From NCBI RefSeq assembly GCF_001592935.1, contig NZ_LRDB01000050.1:558001-622000 (forward strand): DNA of 64,000 nucleotides, given 5' to 3'. The notes beneath the pieces are model-generated. The model made no database searches and was not told the origin of the DNA. It saw only the letters and a list, made by a program, of their open reading frames with translations. The position numbers and the translations under genes were made by a program. This stretch comes from Roseivirga echinicomitans (GTDB lineage: Bacteria; Bacteroidota; Bacteroidia; Cytophagales; Cyclobacteriaceae). This document shows, in pieces, positions 44,964 to 53,388 of this stretch. The number at the start of each line of letters is the position of its first letter. Positions within the stretch are counted from its first letter, which is position 1.

Positions 44964-45541
44964 TTTGAAAATTAGCCGATTTGATGATTTGAAAATTAAA
45001 GGTAACGAAAATGAGGAGTGATAAACCAAACTTGATTGTGGATTTGACCTTAGCATTTTCAGTTAAAATCATCGAATTCACTGAGCTTCTAGAAAGCAAA
45101 GGGAAAAGAGTAATCGCCAATCAGCTACTAAAGTCAGGCACCAGTATTGGAGCAAATACTTACGAAGCACAGAACAGCGAAAGCAAAAGAGACTTTATTC
45201 ATAAATTCAAAATTGCCGCAAAAGAAGCGGACGAAACAATGTACTGGTTAAAACTTTGTGAAATGGCTCCTAGTTACCCTTTTGATGAAACAATCAAAAC
45301 AGACCTAGTTTCTATCTCGAAGATCATCTCAAAAATAATATCCAGCAGTAAAGATCCGTGATTTGATGATTGGGTAATTTGATGATTTCAAAATAATGCA
45401 TAAAACTGATTCAGTGAATAATTATCAAATTAACACATCATCAAATTTTCAAATTATCTTATCTTCAAATCAACACATCCTCAAATTTTCAAATTATCTT
45501 ATCTTCAAATCAACACATCCTCAAATTTTCAAATTAACACC
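44961..45541 (+). mobile_element. Candidate repeat-bounded element carrying a four-helix-bundle gene, inserted between scoA and scoB
   Basis: The left end (44961-44998) contains TGATTTGAAAATT and TTTGATGATTTGAAAATTA. After the gene, 45359-45394 repeats TGATTTGATGATT in direct order, and 45424-45539 carries the inverse form CATCATCAAATTTTCAAATT. The right side includes an exact 40-base tandem duplication (45441-45480 = 45481-45520) and a third partial unit. The stop codons of scoA and of the internal gene both lie in the TGATTTG word. No transposase is present; the element status is inferred from layout. Confidence 0.55.
45011..45361 (+). CDS. Four-helix-bundle protein (23S rRNA intervening-sequence type)
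   Basis: The 116-residue protein matches the TIGR02436/S23-like four-helix-bundle family: helix 1 (DLTLAFSVKIIEFTELLES), the signature QLLKSGTSIGANTYEAQ, helix 3 (DFIHKFKIAAKEADETMYW), and helix 4 (TDLVSISKIISKIISS). The family was first seen in intervening sequences of rRNA genes; its function is unknown, and relatives include the Avd accessory proteins of diversity-generating retroelements. It splits the CoA transferase operon. Its TGA stop is made of the flanking repeat word. A second paralogue lies at 59976. Confidence 0.9.
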   Translation: MRSDKPNLIVDLTLAFSVKIIEFTELLESKGKRVIANQLLKSGTSIGANTYEAQNSESKRDFIHKFKIAAKEADETMYWLKLCEMAPSYPFDETIKTDLVSISKIISKIISSSKDP

Positions 45542-46201
45542 ATGGCACTCGATAAAATAGGCATTGCGAAAAGAATAGCACAGGAAGTTCAAGATGGTAC
45601 TTATATCAATTTGGGAATTGGCATTCCTACCCTTGTGGCCAATTTTATTCCTGAAAACATTAGTGTGGTGCTTCAGTCTGAGAATGGATTATTGGGCATT
45701 GGCCCTTTTCCAGAAGAAGATGAGGTAGATGCAGATTTAATCAATGCAGGGAAGCAGACGGTAACCACTACCAAAGGCTCTGCACTTTTCAGCTCTTCTC
45801 AGAGCTTCGAGATGATTAGAGGCGGCCATGTTGACCTTACCATTTTGGGAGCCATGGAAGTGTCTGAAAATGGAGACATCGCCAACTGGAAAATCCCAGG
45901 CAAAATGGTGAAAGGCATGGGTGGTGCCATGGACCTTGTAGCTTCTGCTGACAATATTATCGTGGCTATGCAGCATTGTAGCCGCAGTGGAGACTCCAAA
46001 CTTTTGAGCAAATGTAGTTTACCCATCACGGGTTTGCGTTGCGTTAAGAAAGTCGTAACCGATTTAGCTGTTTTGGATGTCCTTCCCGAAGGTGGTTTTA
46101 GACTTTTAGAAAGGGCACCTGGCGTAACTGTAGAAGAAATCAAAGCCGCCACTGCAGGCAAGCTAATCATCGAAGGTGATATTCCTGAGATGAAGATTTG
46201 A
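45542..46201 (+). CDS. scoB: 3-oxoacid CoA-transferase subunit B
   Basis: The 219-residue beta subunit carries the catalytic Glu in VLQSENGLLGIG, preceded by the INLGIGIPTLVANF motif, and has GGHVDLTILGAMEV and NIIVAMQHCSRSGD. It completes the enzyme begun by scoA 580 bases upstream. Its ATG follows the right-hand repeat array by one base, so expression must read through the inserted region or use a promoter within it. Confidence 0.93.
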   Translation: MALDKIGIAKRIAQEVQDGTYINLGIGIPTLVANFIPENISVVLQSENGLLGIGPFPEEDEVDADLINAGKQTVTTTKGSALFSSSQSFEMIRGGHVDLTILGAMEVSENGDIANWKIPGKMVKGMGGAMDLVASADNIIVAMQHCSRSGDSKLLSKCSLPITGLRCVKKVVTDLAVLDVLPEGGFRLLERAPGVTVEEIKAATAGKLIIEGDIPEMKI

Positions 46202-46471
46202 TTTTTAGTTCTTTGGGTTAAAATATTGAATTGTAAGTCATTCCGTAGGTTCCGAGACTTCGGAATTTCACGTACCACAAGTCAACCACCTGTCGCAGGT
46301 TCTCCGAACCTGTGACGTCATATTAATCAGGAACTCCAGTCCCTTTCTCTCTTACCCTTTTTGTGACTTATTTGCACACACCTTTTCATCCTGAGTGGTA
46401 CCGCGTTCGCAGAAGCTTTAGCGGATGAGAAGCGAAGGAACTATATAAACGAAGCCATCGACAAAAAATAA
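46202..46471. repeat. Intergenic region with several dispersed repeat copies
   Basis: No gene. 46289-46318 is a hairpin repeat GTCGCAGGTTC-TCC-GAACCTGTGAC, seen worn at 34949-34975. 46381-46443 (CCTTTTCATCCTGAGTGG, then TTAGCGGATGAGAAGCGAAGG) matches the repeat parts at 1143-1225. A further imperfect dyad (CCGTAGGTTCCGAGACTTCGG) lies at 46244-46265. Confidence 0.6.
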
Positions 46472-46519
46472 CATACCCAAGTTTCTTATGCATAAGAAAA
46501 TTATGTATACTTGTGTATG
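46472..46519 (+). promoter_or_regulatory. Nested palindrome operator of the fourth padR gene
   Basis: Outer arms CATACCCAAGT (46472-46482) and ACTTGTGTATG (46509-46519) pair with one mismatch around a perfect 18-base palindrome TTTCTTATGCATAAGAAA (46482-46499). The right arm includes the start codon ATG at 46517. A bound PadR would block both the promoter region (TATACTTG at 46506-46513 is a possible -7 element) and ribosome access. Confidence 0.65.
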
Positions 46520-46855
46520 TCATCGAGTAAACTATTAAAAGGAAGTCTAGCCACCATTATTCTCAAGCTGCTGAAAGAGAACGAAAAAATGTACGGTTAC
46601 GAAATCACACAACGTGTAAAGGAAATTACCGCAGGTGAATTCAAAATCACGGAAGGTGCCTTATACCCTACCCTTCATAAATTAGAGGCCGAGGGAATGC
46701 TCTCTACCGAAACACAAAAGGTAGATAATCGCATCCGAAAATACTACTCCCTTACCAAAGAAGGTAATGCAGAAGCCCAAACCAAAGTGGCCGAACTCGA
46801 AGAGTTTCTGTTGAATTTACAAAAGTTATTGAACCCTAAATTAGGCATGGGATGA
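46517..46855 (+). CDS. PadR family transcriptional regulator
   Basis: The 112-residue protein shows a different PadR subtype from the permease-linked ones: SSSKLLKGSLATIILKLLKE, YGYEITQRVKEITAGEFKITEGALYPTLHKLEAEG (in parts), and DNRIRKYYSLTKEG. The ATG at 46517 is preferred over a TTG two codons upstream. It overlaps the next gene (ATGA) and heads a five-gene operon with four small membrane proteins. A nested palindrome covers its start. Confidence 0.92.
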   Translation: MSSSKLLKGSLATIILKLLKENEKMYGYEITQRVKEITAGEFKITEGALYPTLHKLEAEGMLSTETQKVDNRIRKYYSLTKEGNAEAQTKVAELEEFLLNLQKLLNPKLGMG

Positions 46856-47538
46856 GTCTAACCACCACACAGCACAACATATTGGTGAAGTACCTCAAGG
46901 ATGTGGGCATTGGACATCAAGAGCCTTTCGAGGAGTTTTACGATCATATTGCTACGGCAATTGAAAAGGACAAACCAGAAGATGTAAAAAAATACTTCAG
47001 AGAAGTTATTCAACCCTCTTTTGGTGGAGTTCAAGGCATGCTAGATGTTGTGAATGAACAGAGTAAAATCAGGAGAATTGCAATTTTGAAACGGGCAAAA
47101 GAGATTTTCCTTAGCCTGTTTGGCTGGCCAGCCATAGGCTTTGTTATGGTATCTTTTATCTTACTACAAACCTTATCAAATCGATTTGACGAAAAATATG
47201 TGCTCATATACGCAGCAATTTTAGGTCTTTTTATTCCAGCCTCAGTCATGATGTATGGTGTATTTTCATTTTATAAGGATTGTAAAAAGCAGCAACTACC
47301 TTATAGAGCTAATGACCTGAATTATTCAATTCTTTTACTTATGGTGATCCCATTTAATGCCTTGAGCATTGTAGGAAACCTCCTGATTCCAATATTTATA
47401 GGCAGAGATAACTTCGGTCAGTTTCTAACAGCTTACCCAGCAATAACCGTATGTTTTTCTACACTAGTCTTGTTGTTTGGCTTTACCTGTCTTAAGCTTT
47501 TTAAAGAGAATTTCACCTTTAAACTAGAGATGATATGA
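46852..47538 (+). CDS. Membrane protein with N-terminal HAAS-like helical domain (paralogue 1 of 4)
   Basis: The 228 residues comprise a cytoplasmic N-terminal helical domain (1-~85) with LVKYLKDVGI, EEFYDHIATAIEKD (D31-H32) and IQPSFGGVQGML, then four membrane segments from about residue 100 (IGFVMVSFILLQTL, YAAILGLFIPASVMMYG, LLLMVIPFNALSIVG, VCFSTLVLLFGFTC). The domain resembles the HAAS/DUF1700-type domains that go with PadR regulators. It is translationally coupled to padR and to the next paralogue. Confidence 0.7.
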   Translation: MSLTTTQHNILVKYLKDVGIGHQEPFEEFYDHIATAIEKDKPEDVKKYFREVIQPSFGGVQGMLDVVNEQSKIRRIAILKRAKEIFLSLFGWPAIGFVMVSFILLQTLSNRFDEKYVLIYAAILGLFIPASVMMYGVFSFYKDCKKQQLPYRANDLNYSILLLMVIPFNALSIVGNLLIPIFIGRDNFGQFLTAYPAITVCFSTLVLLFGFTCLKLFKENFTFKLEMI

Positions 47539-48248
47539 CAGCACTAGAAGCAAAAGCCATACAGCTGTACCTTGCAGACTTGGATGTTGATGAGGTAGAG
47601 TTCTACAACGAACTGTATGACCACATTACAACAGCCTATATTGAAAGAACAGATCGATCATTATGCATTAAGGAGTTCTTAAAAGATGTTATAATCCCAA
47701 GTTTCGGAGGGGAGAAAGCATTACGTGCTGAAATAGATAAACAAAAGAAAATTGTCAGAAAAGGGATCTACAAAGAGGCGCTCCTACTTTACCTTTCCTT
47801 TTTTTCAACTCCAAAAGGTTTATTCAAGAGTACTCTAGTGTTGTGTATGATTCTAGTATTCAACGAGGTGTCGACAACAAGAACATTATTCTCTGCACTT
47901 GTAATTCTAGCCATTTGCTTGCCCTTTTGGCTAATCAACATCATTCAATGGCGCTTTAAGTCGAAATGCAGAAAACGAAAGCTCCCGTTTTACACGAGTC
48001 ACACCAATCGAATTGTGCTATTGATCGCAACACTCCTTGTTGCAGTTCTACAGGGTTTACCTGATATCACAAGTCGAATTTTATATGGCGAGCGTTTTAG
48101 TTTATTAAGAGTTTTAGAGGCTAATGCGACAATCCATTCCATAAGTGCTTTTTTGTTTATTATTTATGGTTGGGTTTGCCTTGAAATGATTTGGCGAAAA
48201 ACCACCATTAATAAAAAGATCACTTCTAAATTTCTTGCCCAACCTTAA
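47535..48248 (+). CDS. Membrane protein with N-terminal HAAS-like helical domain (paralogue 2 of 4)
   Basis: The 237-residue protein has the same plan: N-terminal helical domain with IQLYLADLDVDE, FYNELYDHITTAY (D29-H30), VIIPSFGGEKALR; then about four membrane segments. The FGG block aligns with paralogue 1. It starts within the stop of paralogue 1 (ATGA) and is 12 bases from paralogue 3. Function unknown. Confidence 0.7.
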   Translation: MTALEAKAIQLYLADLDVDEVEFYNELYDHITTAYIERTDRSLCIKEFLKDVIIPSFGGEKALRAEIDKQKKIVRKGIYKEALLLYLSFFSTPKGLFKSTLVLCMILVFNEVSTTRTLFSALVILAICLPFWLINIIQWRFKSKCRKRKLPFYTSHTNRIVLLIATLLVAVLQGLPDITSRILYGERFSLLRVLEANATIHSISAFLFIIYGWVCLEMIWRKTTINKKITSKFLAQP

Positions 48249-48260
48249 ACTAGAACTGAT

Positions 48261-48905
48261 ATGAAACTAGCGCACTATCAAATTGAGCATATTACAGCCT
48301 ATGTAAAGGACCAAAATATTTGGTATTATGATGTTCAACATGAACTGGTAGATCACATTGCATCGTCTGTAGAAGACGGTATGAGCAAAGAAAACTTGAC
48401 CTTCACGAAAGCATTTACCCAAAGCATCGAAGCTATTAATTGCAAAACTATACAGCGCAAGAGAATGCGAGCTTCTACTTCTGCCGTACACCGTGAACTG
48501 CTAAAAGAATTGGTGGCCACAGCAACAAGCATTCGAATACTGGCGCTAGGCGCTATCTTTCTAGCTTGCTATCTCATGTTCTACAGTGCATTACCAACAG
48601 AAAGCTTGGTGAAATCCTTAAAGACCTTAAGCATTAGTGCTGTTATAATTCCATTGTTACTTTCACTCTTCGATCGGAAAAATAGGCCTTACAACTACAC
48701 AACGTTTATCAGCATCTTCAACGGTTTATTCTTTTATGTCATCATACTCAATGGCATAGAAATGCATGGCGCCATTGACAGCATCAAACCTCAATCCCTA
48801 TTCTACCCAGTTTTCTTTACTATTCTTTTCACCTGTATTTACCTGAGCTATTCGATTGCTTTTAAACAGTACCAAAAAATAAAGAAACATGTCGCTTACC
48901 GTTGA
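48261..48905 (+). CDS. Membrane protein with N-terminal HAAS-like helical domain (paralogue 3 of 4)
   Basis: The 214-residue protein keeps the domain core (ITAYVKDQNI, QHELVDHIASSVED with D31-H32) but lacks the FGG block of paralogues 1 and 2. About four or five membrane segments follow from residue ~90. It overlaps the start of paralogue 4 by 17 bases. It is the shortest and most divergent of the four. Confidence 0.68.
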   Translation: MKLAHYQIEHITAYVKDQNIWYYDVQHELVDHIASSVEDGMSKENLTFTKAFTQSIEAINCKTIQRKRMRASTSAVHRELLKELVATATSIRILALGAIFLACYLMFYSALPTESLVKSLKTLSISAVIIPLLLSLFDRKNRPYNYTTFISIFNGLFFYVIILNGIEMHGAIDSIKPQSLFYPVFFTILFTCIYLSYSIAFKQYQKIKKHVAYR

Positions 48906-49584
48906 GCAAATAACAGCAATCAAGGCGTTTATCAATAAGCGAGGCTTCAATACTATTGAAGTGGAAATGGAAGCGCTTGACCACATGGCGAGTAAAGTAG
49001 AGGAATTGCTCGAAGAAAAACCCAACATGAACTTTGACTTGGCCATAACGAAAGCACATTCCTCCTTCGGGATTTACGGCTTATCTACTTTGGCAGAATC
49101 AATTGAAGATGGTTTGCTTCAGCGATTTAAAACACAATTCTTCAAGGAGCTCCTATCCTATTTCAACAGTTCCAAAATACTTATACCCATTGGATTGGCT
49201 ATAATAGGCTACTTTCTTCTAAGCCAATACCCACAAAACGATAAAGGAATGTTTCTCCACTCGGGCTTCCTGATCTACGGATTCCTTTTAGCAGTAATTC
49301 CTTATTCCATATTTAGAAAGCAAATGAAGCGATGGGAAAAACGATCGAGCATTGTTAAAATGAGTACCCTCGGCATTTACCTTACTCAAGGTGTATTTGG
49401 CCAAGGCTTTGGCTTAACTACGAAGATGCTCTATGAACAAGGGGCTGATGCTTTTCCTTATGTATTTATAGCTGGCTTTGTGCTAACCTCGCTTACCGTT
49501 TTCATTAATTATGATTTAATGAAATGGGGCATTGCCACGGTCAACGAAAAATGGGCGAAGTATATGCCTGAGGTGGCAGTGTAG
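48889..49584 (+). CDS. Membrane protein with N-terminal HAAS-like helical domain (paralogue 4 of 4)
   Basis: The 231-residue protein has IKAFINKRGF, MEALDHMASKVEE (D31-H32), and a SSFGIYG block at ~67 that aligns with the FGG position of paralogues 1-2. Four membrane segments follow (ILIPIGLAIIGYFLL, HSGFLIYGFLLAVIPY, STLGIYLTQGVFGQGFG, FPYVFIAGFVLTSLTVF). It ends the operon; a dispersed repeat begins right at its stop codon. Confidence 0.7.
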   Translation: MSLTVEQITAIKAFINKRGFNTIEVEMEALDHMASKVEELLEEKPNMNFDLAITKAHSSFGIYGLSTLAESIEDGLLQRFKTQFFKELLSYFNSSKILIPIGLAIIGYFLLSQYPQNDKGMFLHSGFLIYGFLLAVIPYSIFRKQMKRWEKRSSIVKMSTLGIYLTQGVFGQGFGLTTKMLYEQGADAFPYVFIAGFVLTSLTVFINYDLMKWGIATVNEKWAKYMPEVAV

Positions 49585-49650
49585 TTTTTAGACCCTTCGT
49601 AACCTCAGGGAAAGAAAAGAAGCGGTTCTACTTCCTTAAACTTCAGCAGG
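49585..49650. repeat. Dispersed repeat, second copy
   Basis: TTTTTAGACCCTTCGTAACC and the following TCAGGGAAAGAAAA match 3576-3613, and the next ~35 bases are similar in part (ACTTC, CTTCA). The copy starts one base after the stop codon at 49584. Confidence 0.7.
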
Positions 49651-49703
49651 TAAGTTATTTTCTACTATCATTAAGCTTCTCGTTAAAAATCATCAACAGT
49701 TAA

Positions 49704-50285
49704 ATGCTTTACATCAAATTCAATATTCAGGACAGTTCAAAGTATCAAGATTTTGAAACACTGTATGAACACATGGTTAAGGTAAGACAACCAGGTTTTA
49801 AGTTTGAAGATGAGGAAGGCCCTGAGTTTGATTGGGATGGCATGACGCAAGCCGAAGTAGATAAGGCGGTAGCAAAACTATCTGATTTTTTAGATCAAGC
49901 GCCAGAAGAGCGCAGGTACATAGCGCTTATACCAGCCTACGTAAATGAGTTTCTACAAAGCTATCTACAAAAGGATAATGAGAAATTGGGTGCGCTTGGC
50001 ATTCAAGAAGTGCTGTCCATCTTCAATTATCTAGAATTCGACTTTGAGGTGGATATGGATAAGCTTGAAAGAATCAATGAACATTCCGGCATCGTTGAAT
50101 GCTCTACAGGCAACTACCCTTTTGGTGGACTAGAGCGCTTTCTAATTACATTAAGAGCTTATAGTCTCACTCCCACCGAATGCTTCGATGGCTTTAACAT
50201 CTGTGAAATTGAATGGACCTCAAATTTTGAATACAACACCACTGAATTGCCTGAAAGAACAAAAACATATTTAAATAGAGGTTGA
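49704..50285 (+). CDS. Hypothetical acidic protein
   Basis: The 193 residues are strongly acidic (FEDEEGPEFDWDGM, EFDFEVDMDKLER) with no signal or membrane segment, so probably cytoplasmic. No domain is recognised. The N-terminus MLYIKFNIQDSSKYQDFETL and the ordered alternation of charged helices argue for a real gene. It stands alone after a repeat-containing spacer. Confidence 0.6.
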   Translation: MLYIKFNIQDSSKYQDFETLYEHMVKVRQPGFKFEDEEGPEFDWDGMTQAEVDKAVAKLSDFLDQAPEERRYIALIPAYVNEFLQSYLQKDNEKLGALGIQEVLSIFNYLEFDFEVDMDKLERINEHSGIVECSTGNYPFGGLERFLITLRAYSLTPTECFDGFNICEIEWTSNFEYNTTELPERTKTYLNRG

Positions 50286-50439
50286 AATAGGGCCTTTGTA
50301 CTGTATGCCATAGAGTACTTCTAGATATGAACGTCATGTACCGGAACATATTCACTCTTGGACGCAAGCCTTTAGCATAAAAAAACTCCAACCAAATTAA
50401 ATGTTAAAGTGTCTAATCTAGTTGTATAACCATTGACCG

Positions 50440-50787
50440 ATGAGAAAACTTGCCTTACTAATATTGACAGCTTTATGCATTTCGTGCGACAAGAATGAAG
50501 AAGATATTGCTTCTGACACTTATGAAGTCACCACCGCTGGAACTAGTGTTGACTGTAAACTTATACTCATTGATTTTAAAGAAAGCGACTTACACAGAAT
50601 TGAGAAAATAACTAATTCAAATGGATTAAGGTATAAGGCATACAATTTGAATAATCAGAATTTCAGTGCAGAGGGACAAGTTTTAACTGTTAGGCTGAGA
50701 AAAACACTTGACTCTGAGGTTTTTGCCTGCACAACATTAGGGGTCGGTTACCCATGGGTGACGGTATTAGAAGCAAAGTTAAAATAA
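50440..50787 (+). CDS. Small putative lipoprotein
   Basis: The 115-residue protein starts with an SPII signal (LCISC, Cys16). The mature part is beta-rich and contains two further cysteines (SVDCKLIL, VFACTTLG), suggesting a disulfide and a small sandwich fold. No family recognised; typical of orphan lipoproteins in this group. It is convergent with the helicase gene. Confidence 0.6.
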   Translation: MRKLALLILTALCISCDKNEEDIASDTYEVTTAGTSVDCKLILIDFKESDLHRIEKITNSNGLRYKAYNLNNQNFSAEGQVLTVRLRKTLDSEVFACTTLGVGYPWVTVLEAKLK

Positions 50788-50872
50788 AGGAAGTCTGATC
50801 AACAATAAAGATTTGACACTTGTCCCTATTCTTCATTAATAAACTTCAGATAACCCTCTCAGCTTATATCTC

Positions 50873-50906
50873 ACAAAAAAAGTCTGCTGAAATAAATCAG
50901 CAGACC
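50873..50906 (-). terminator. Intrinsic terminator of the DEAD-box helicase gene
   Basis: On the minus strand GTCTGCTGA-TTTATT-TCAGCAGAC is followed by an uninterrupted T-run of seven. Confidence 0.88.
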
Positions 50907-50935
50907 TTATATTTTACTTGATCAAGGGTTTAGCC

Positions 50936-52399
50936 TTAATCTCTATTTCCTTTATTCGGTCTTGAATTTCCGCTGCGTTGACCACCAGAATTACCTCTTG
51001 GAGCCCCACCGCCTGAACGCGGACTGCTAGAGTTTCCTCTTGATCCTTCGCCACCTGAGTTGCCTCTTGGGCTACCGCCTCCGCCAGAACGTTGTCCGCC
51101 AGTACCACCAGATTTACGCTGGCCTCCGTCTCGTCCATCAGTTCTTCTTTGGCCGCCTTGACCGCCACTACGTTGGCCCTGACCTCCACCTGAACCTCCT
51201 TTACGGAAGTCTGGCTTTCTGCCTCCACCCGATCTTCTTGGCTCATCTTTCGGTGCGGGAGGCGCAGCGCTTGGCTCGTAACCTTCCATAATTTCGATCT
51301 GAAGCTTTTGCCTCAAAAGCTTCTCAATGCCATGCACTAAATCATGCTCATCGTGGCTCACCAAAGAAATGGCTTCACCACTTGCTCCTGCCCTACCCGT
51401 ACGGCCAATTCTATGCACGTAATCTTCGGACACGTTCGGCAACTCAAAGTTGATTACATGAGGAAGTAAAGGAATATCCAACCCCCTAGCTGCAATATCA
51501 GTTGCAACCAAAACGCGTGTAGTTCCATTCTTAAAACCTTCCAAAGCCTTGGTTCTAGCACCTTGACTTTTGTTACCATGAATCGCTAAAGAAGCAATTC
51601 CGTTTTTAGTCAGTTTTTCGCTTAGCTTGTTAGCCGCGTGTTTCGTTCTTGTGAAAATCAACACCTGACTCCAGTTGCCTTGAGAAATCAACTTGGTGAC
51701 CAAAGAGGTTTTCTTGACCTTATCTACATGATATACCTTTTGAATTACCAATTCAGCTGCGGTGTTCTTTGGTGTAGCTTCCACCAAAATGGGGTCAGTC
51801 ATAAAGCTGCCTGCCAAATGCTTAATTTCTGTAGAAAAAGTAGCAGAGAACAATAAGTTCTGTCGCTTTGCTGGCATTAAGGCCAATATTTTCTTGATGT
51901 CGCGTAAAAAGCCCATATCGAGCATTCTATCGGCTTCATCCAATACTAAAATTTCTACCTGACTTAAAGACAGCATCCTTTGGTTGTACAAATCGAGTAA
52001 ACGACCTGGTGTGGCAACCAAAATATCCACTCCGTTACGCAAAGCACGTACCTGAGGGTTTTGGTTTACTCCACCAAAAATCACAGTAGACTCGATACTT
52101 AGGAATTCACTGTATTCTTTTACGTTTTCATATATCTGAGCAGCAAGTTCACGTGTTGGCGTTAAGATCAAAGCCCTCACTGGTCTTCTCTTTGCTTGTT
52201 TGGATTCAGATAGAATCTGAAGCATAGGCAGAACAAAGCCTGCCGTTTTTCCTGTTCCTGTTTGAGCTGACGCTAAAATGTCTTTTCGCTCTAAAATGGG
52301 TGGAATTGCTTTTGTTTGGATGGGAGATGGCTCAGTATAACCCTTTTTTGTGATCGCATGTAAAAGCGAATCAGAAAGCCCTAATGACTTAAATGACAT
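50936..52399 (-). CDS. DEAD-box ATP-dependent RNA helicase, RhlE-like
   Basis: The 487 residues carry all helicase motifs: Q motif ([14 protein letters not shown]), motif I ([11 protein letters not shown]), Ia ([10 protein letters not shown]), II ([13 protein letters not shown]), III (LLFSATF), and in the second RecA domain ARGLDIP and [10 protein letters not shown]. From residue ~375 there is a Gly/Arg/Ser-rich tail (RSGGGRK, GGQRSGG units) that probably binds RNA. It likely works in ribosome assembly or RNA turnover. The tail's low-complexity DNA creates an open antisense-frame shadow that is not a gene. Confidence 0.95.
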   Translation of the reverse strand: MSFKSLGLSDSLLHAITKKGYTEPSPIQTKAIPPILERKDILASAQTGTGKTAGFVLPMLQILSESKQAKRRPVRALILTPTRELAAQIYENVKEYSEFLSIESTVIFGGVNQNPQVRALRNGVDILVATPGRLLDLYNQRMLSLSQVEILVLDEADRMLDMGFLRDIKKILALMPAKRQNLLFSATFSTEIKHLAGSFMTDPILVEATPKNTAAELVIQKVYHVDKVKKTSLVTKLISQGNWSQVLIFTRTKHAANKLSEKLTKNGIASLAIHGNKSQGARTKALEGFKNGTTRVLVATDIAARGLDIPLLPHVINFELPNVSEDYVHRIGRTGRAGASGEAISLVSHDEHDLVHGIEKLLRQKLQIEIMEGYEPSAAPPAPKDEPRRSGGGRKPDFRKGGSGGGQGQRSGGQGGQRRTDGRDGGQRKSGGTGGQRSGGGGSPRGNSGGEGSRGNSSSPRSGGGAPRGNSGGQRSGNSRPNKGNRD

Positions 52400-52780
52400 A
52401 TAAATTAATTACGAAACAAGTGAACGAGAGCGCCCACAAAACGGTGAGGCTTGTCACTTGGTGATTTGACTATGTTAAAATATTAAGCAGAAGAAATGTC
52501 TGGTCAATTTCACAAGCCATTTCGAAGTGCGAGGCAAAGGTACACCGAATTTTTACCATTGTTGGCTTTTCTCGACAGTTTCGGAAAAACATCTGGTTAT
52601 CAAAGATTATATCTATTAAAATAAAAAGTAACTTTCGCCCTTCGAAAAAAGTGGATATTATGTATATTATAATTCAGAAGATCAAACTCCATTTTTTATA
52701 ATCAGTTTAAAGAATTTGAAAGACTTCACAATAGACGTAAAAATGAATGGACAGACATAATAAACCTATTCAATTACAAA
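52400..52780. other. Divergent spacer with decayed sequence
   Basis: The part near 52400 is the 5' region of the helicase gene. From ~52640 the sequence is A/T-rich and leads in frame to the kinase remnant; it probably contains more of that decayed gene but no reading frame is intact. No consensus promoter or terminator was found. Confidence 0.4.
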
Positions 52781-52870
52781 AAGATTGTAGAATTATACGT
52801 TGGGAACATTTGAGTTGATTCTGTGTTAGGTGAAGGAAGTACTTTTAATTTTACCATTGCCAAAACTTAA
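52781..52870 (+). pseudogene. Histidine kinase C-terminal remnant (HATPase G2 box)
   Basis: In one frame it reads KIVELYVGNI, stop, VDSVLGEGSTFNFTIAKT, stop. This is the end of a HATPase domain: intact kinases have KIVE-HGGNIWV-S--GEGSTF-F-I. The in-frame TGA stands exactly where the conserved Trp (TGG) is expected, a one-base nonsense change. Upstream, the same frame has further stops. The remnant ends five bases before the response regulator gene. Confidence 0.8.
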
Positions 52871-52875
52871 AATTT

Positions 52876-53301
52876 GTGAATAAGAAGTTAAACTGCATAC
52901 TGCTGATCGATGATGATGATGCTACCAACTTCATTCACCAATTGATTATAAAAAAGGCCGAGTTGGCGGAGGAGGTAATCACTACATTAGATGGAAAACA
53001 AGCCCTTGAATATTTAACCAACAGTGGTCAATACGCCAATACAGAAAACGCGCTTCCCTCTTTAATCTTCCTTGATATCAATATGCCTGTAATGGGGGGA
53101 TGGGGGTTTATAGAAGCCTATCAGGAACTAGACGAGAGCATAAAAAAGCAGATCGTCATTGTGATGCTCACGACATCGTACGACCCTGACGACAAAGACA
53201 AGGCACAGCAAATCCCTGAAATTGCAGAGTTTGACAAAAAACCGCTCACCTTTGAAATGCTAGATAAAATTGCTGAAAAGTATTTTTCTGAAAATATCTA
53301 G
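52876..53301 (+). CDS. Single-domain response regulator
   Basis: The 141-residue protein is a receiver domain only: acidic triad at LLIDDDDATNFIHQ, phospho-acceptor Asp in IFLDINMPVMGGWGF, conserved Thr in VMLTTSYDPDD and Lys in FDKKPLTFEML. It starts at GTG 52876. Receivers of this type are usually the output of a PAS/HATPase kinase encoded next door; here that kinase is decayed to its last ~30 codons, so the protein is probably an orphan or served by another kinase. Confidence 0.92.
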   Translation: MNKKLNCILLIDDDDATNFIHQLIIKKAELAEEVITTLDGKQALEYLTNSGQYANTENALPSLIFLDINMPVMGGWGFIEAYQELDESIKKQIVIVMLTTSYDPDDKDKAQQIPEIAEFDKKPLTFEMLDKIAEKYFSENI

Positions 53302-53333
53302 TCAACTAAGAGTTTCATAATTGACTTTTAAAT

Positions 53334-53368
53334 AAAAACCTGTCAGTCTAGATGACCAACAGGTTTAA
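53334..53368 (-). terminator. Intrinsic terminator of the trp operon
   Basis: On the minus strand AAACCTGT ... ACAGGTTT is followed by TTTTTATTT, just after the last gene of the operon (stop at 53389). Confidence 0.8.
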
Positions 53369-53388
53369 AATTATAGGCCTCTCTCAAC

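Noticed and set aside
45424-45540. Regular repeats that could suggest a CRISPR array
   Set aside because: The units are directly adjacent 40-base copies with no spacers, and no cas genes are present.
45737-46278. Antisense open frames across scoB
   Set aside because: They lie opposite a clear CoA-transferase gene and show no motif or signal.
50914-51246. 110-residue open frame on the minus strand, rich in Val/Glu/Ala
   Set aside because: It is a shifted-frame shadow of the Gly/Arg-rich tail of the DEAD-box helicase; its composition is produced by the low-complexity DNA.
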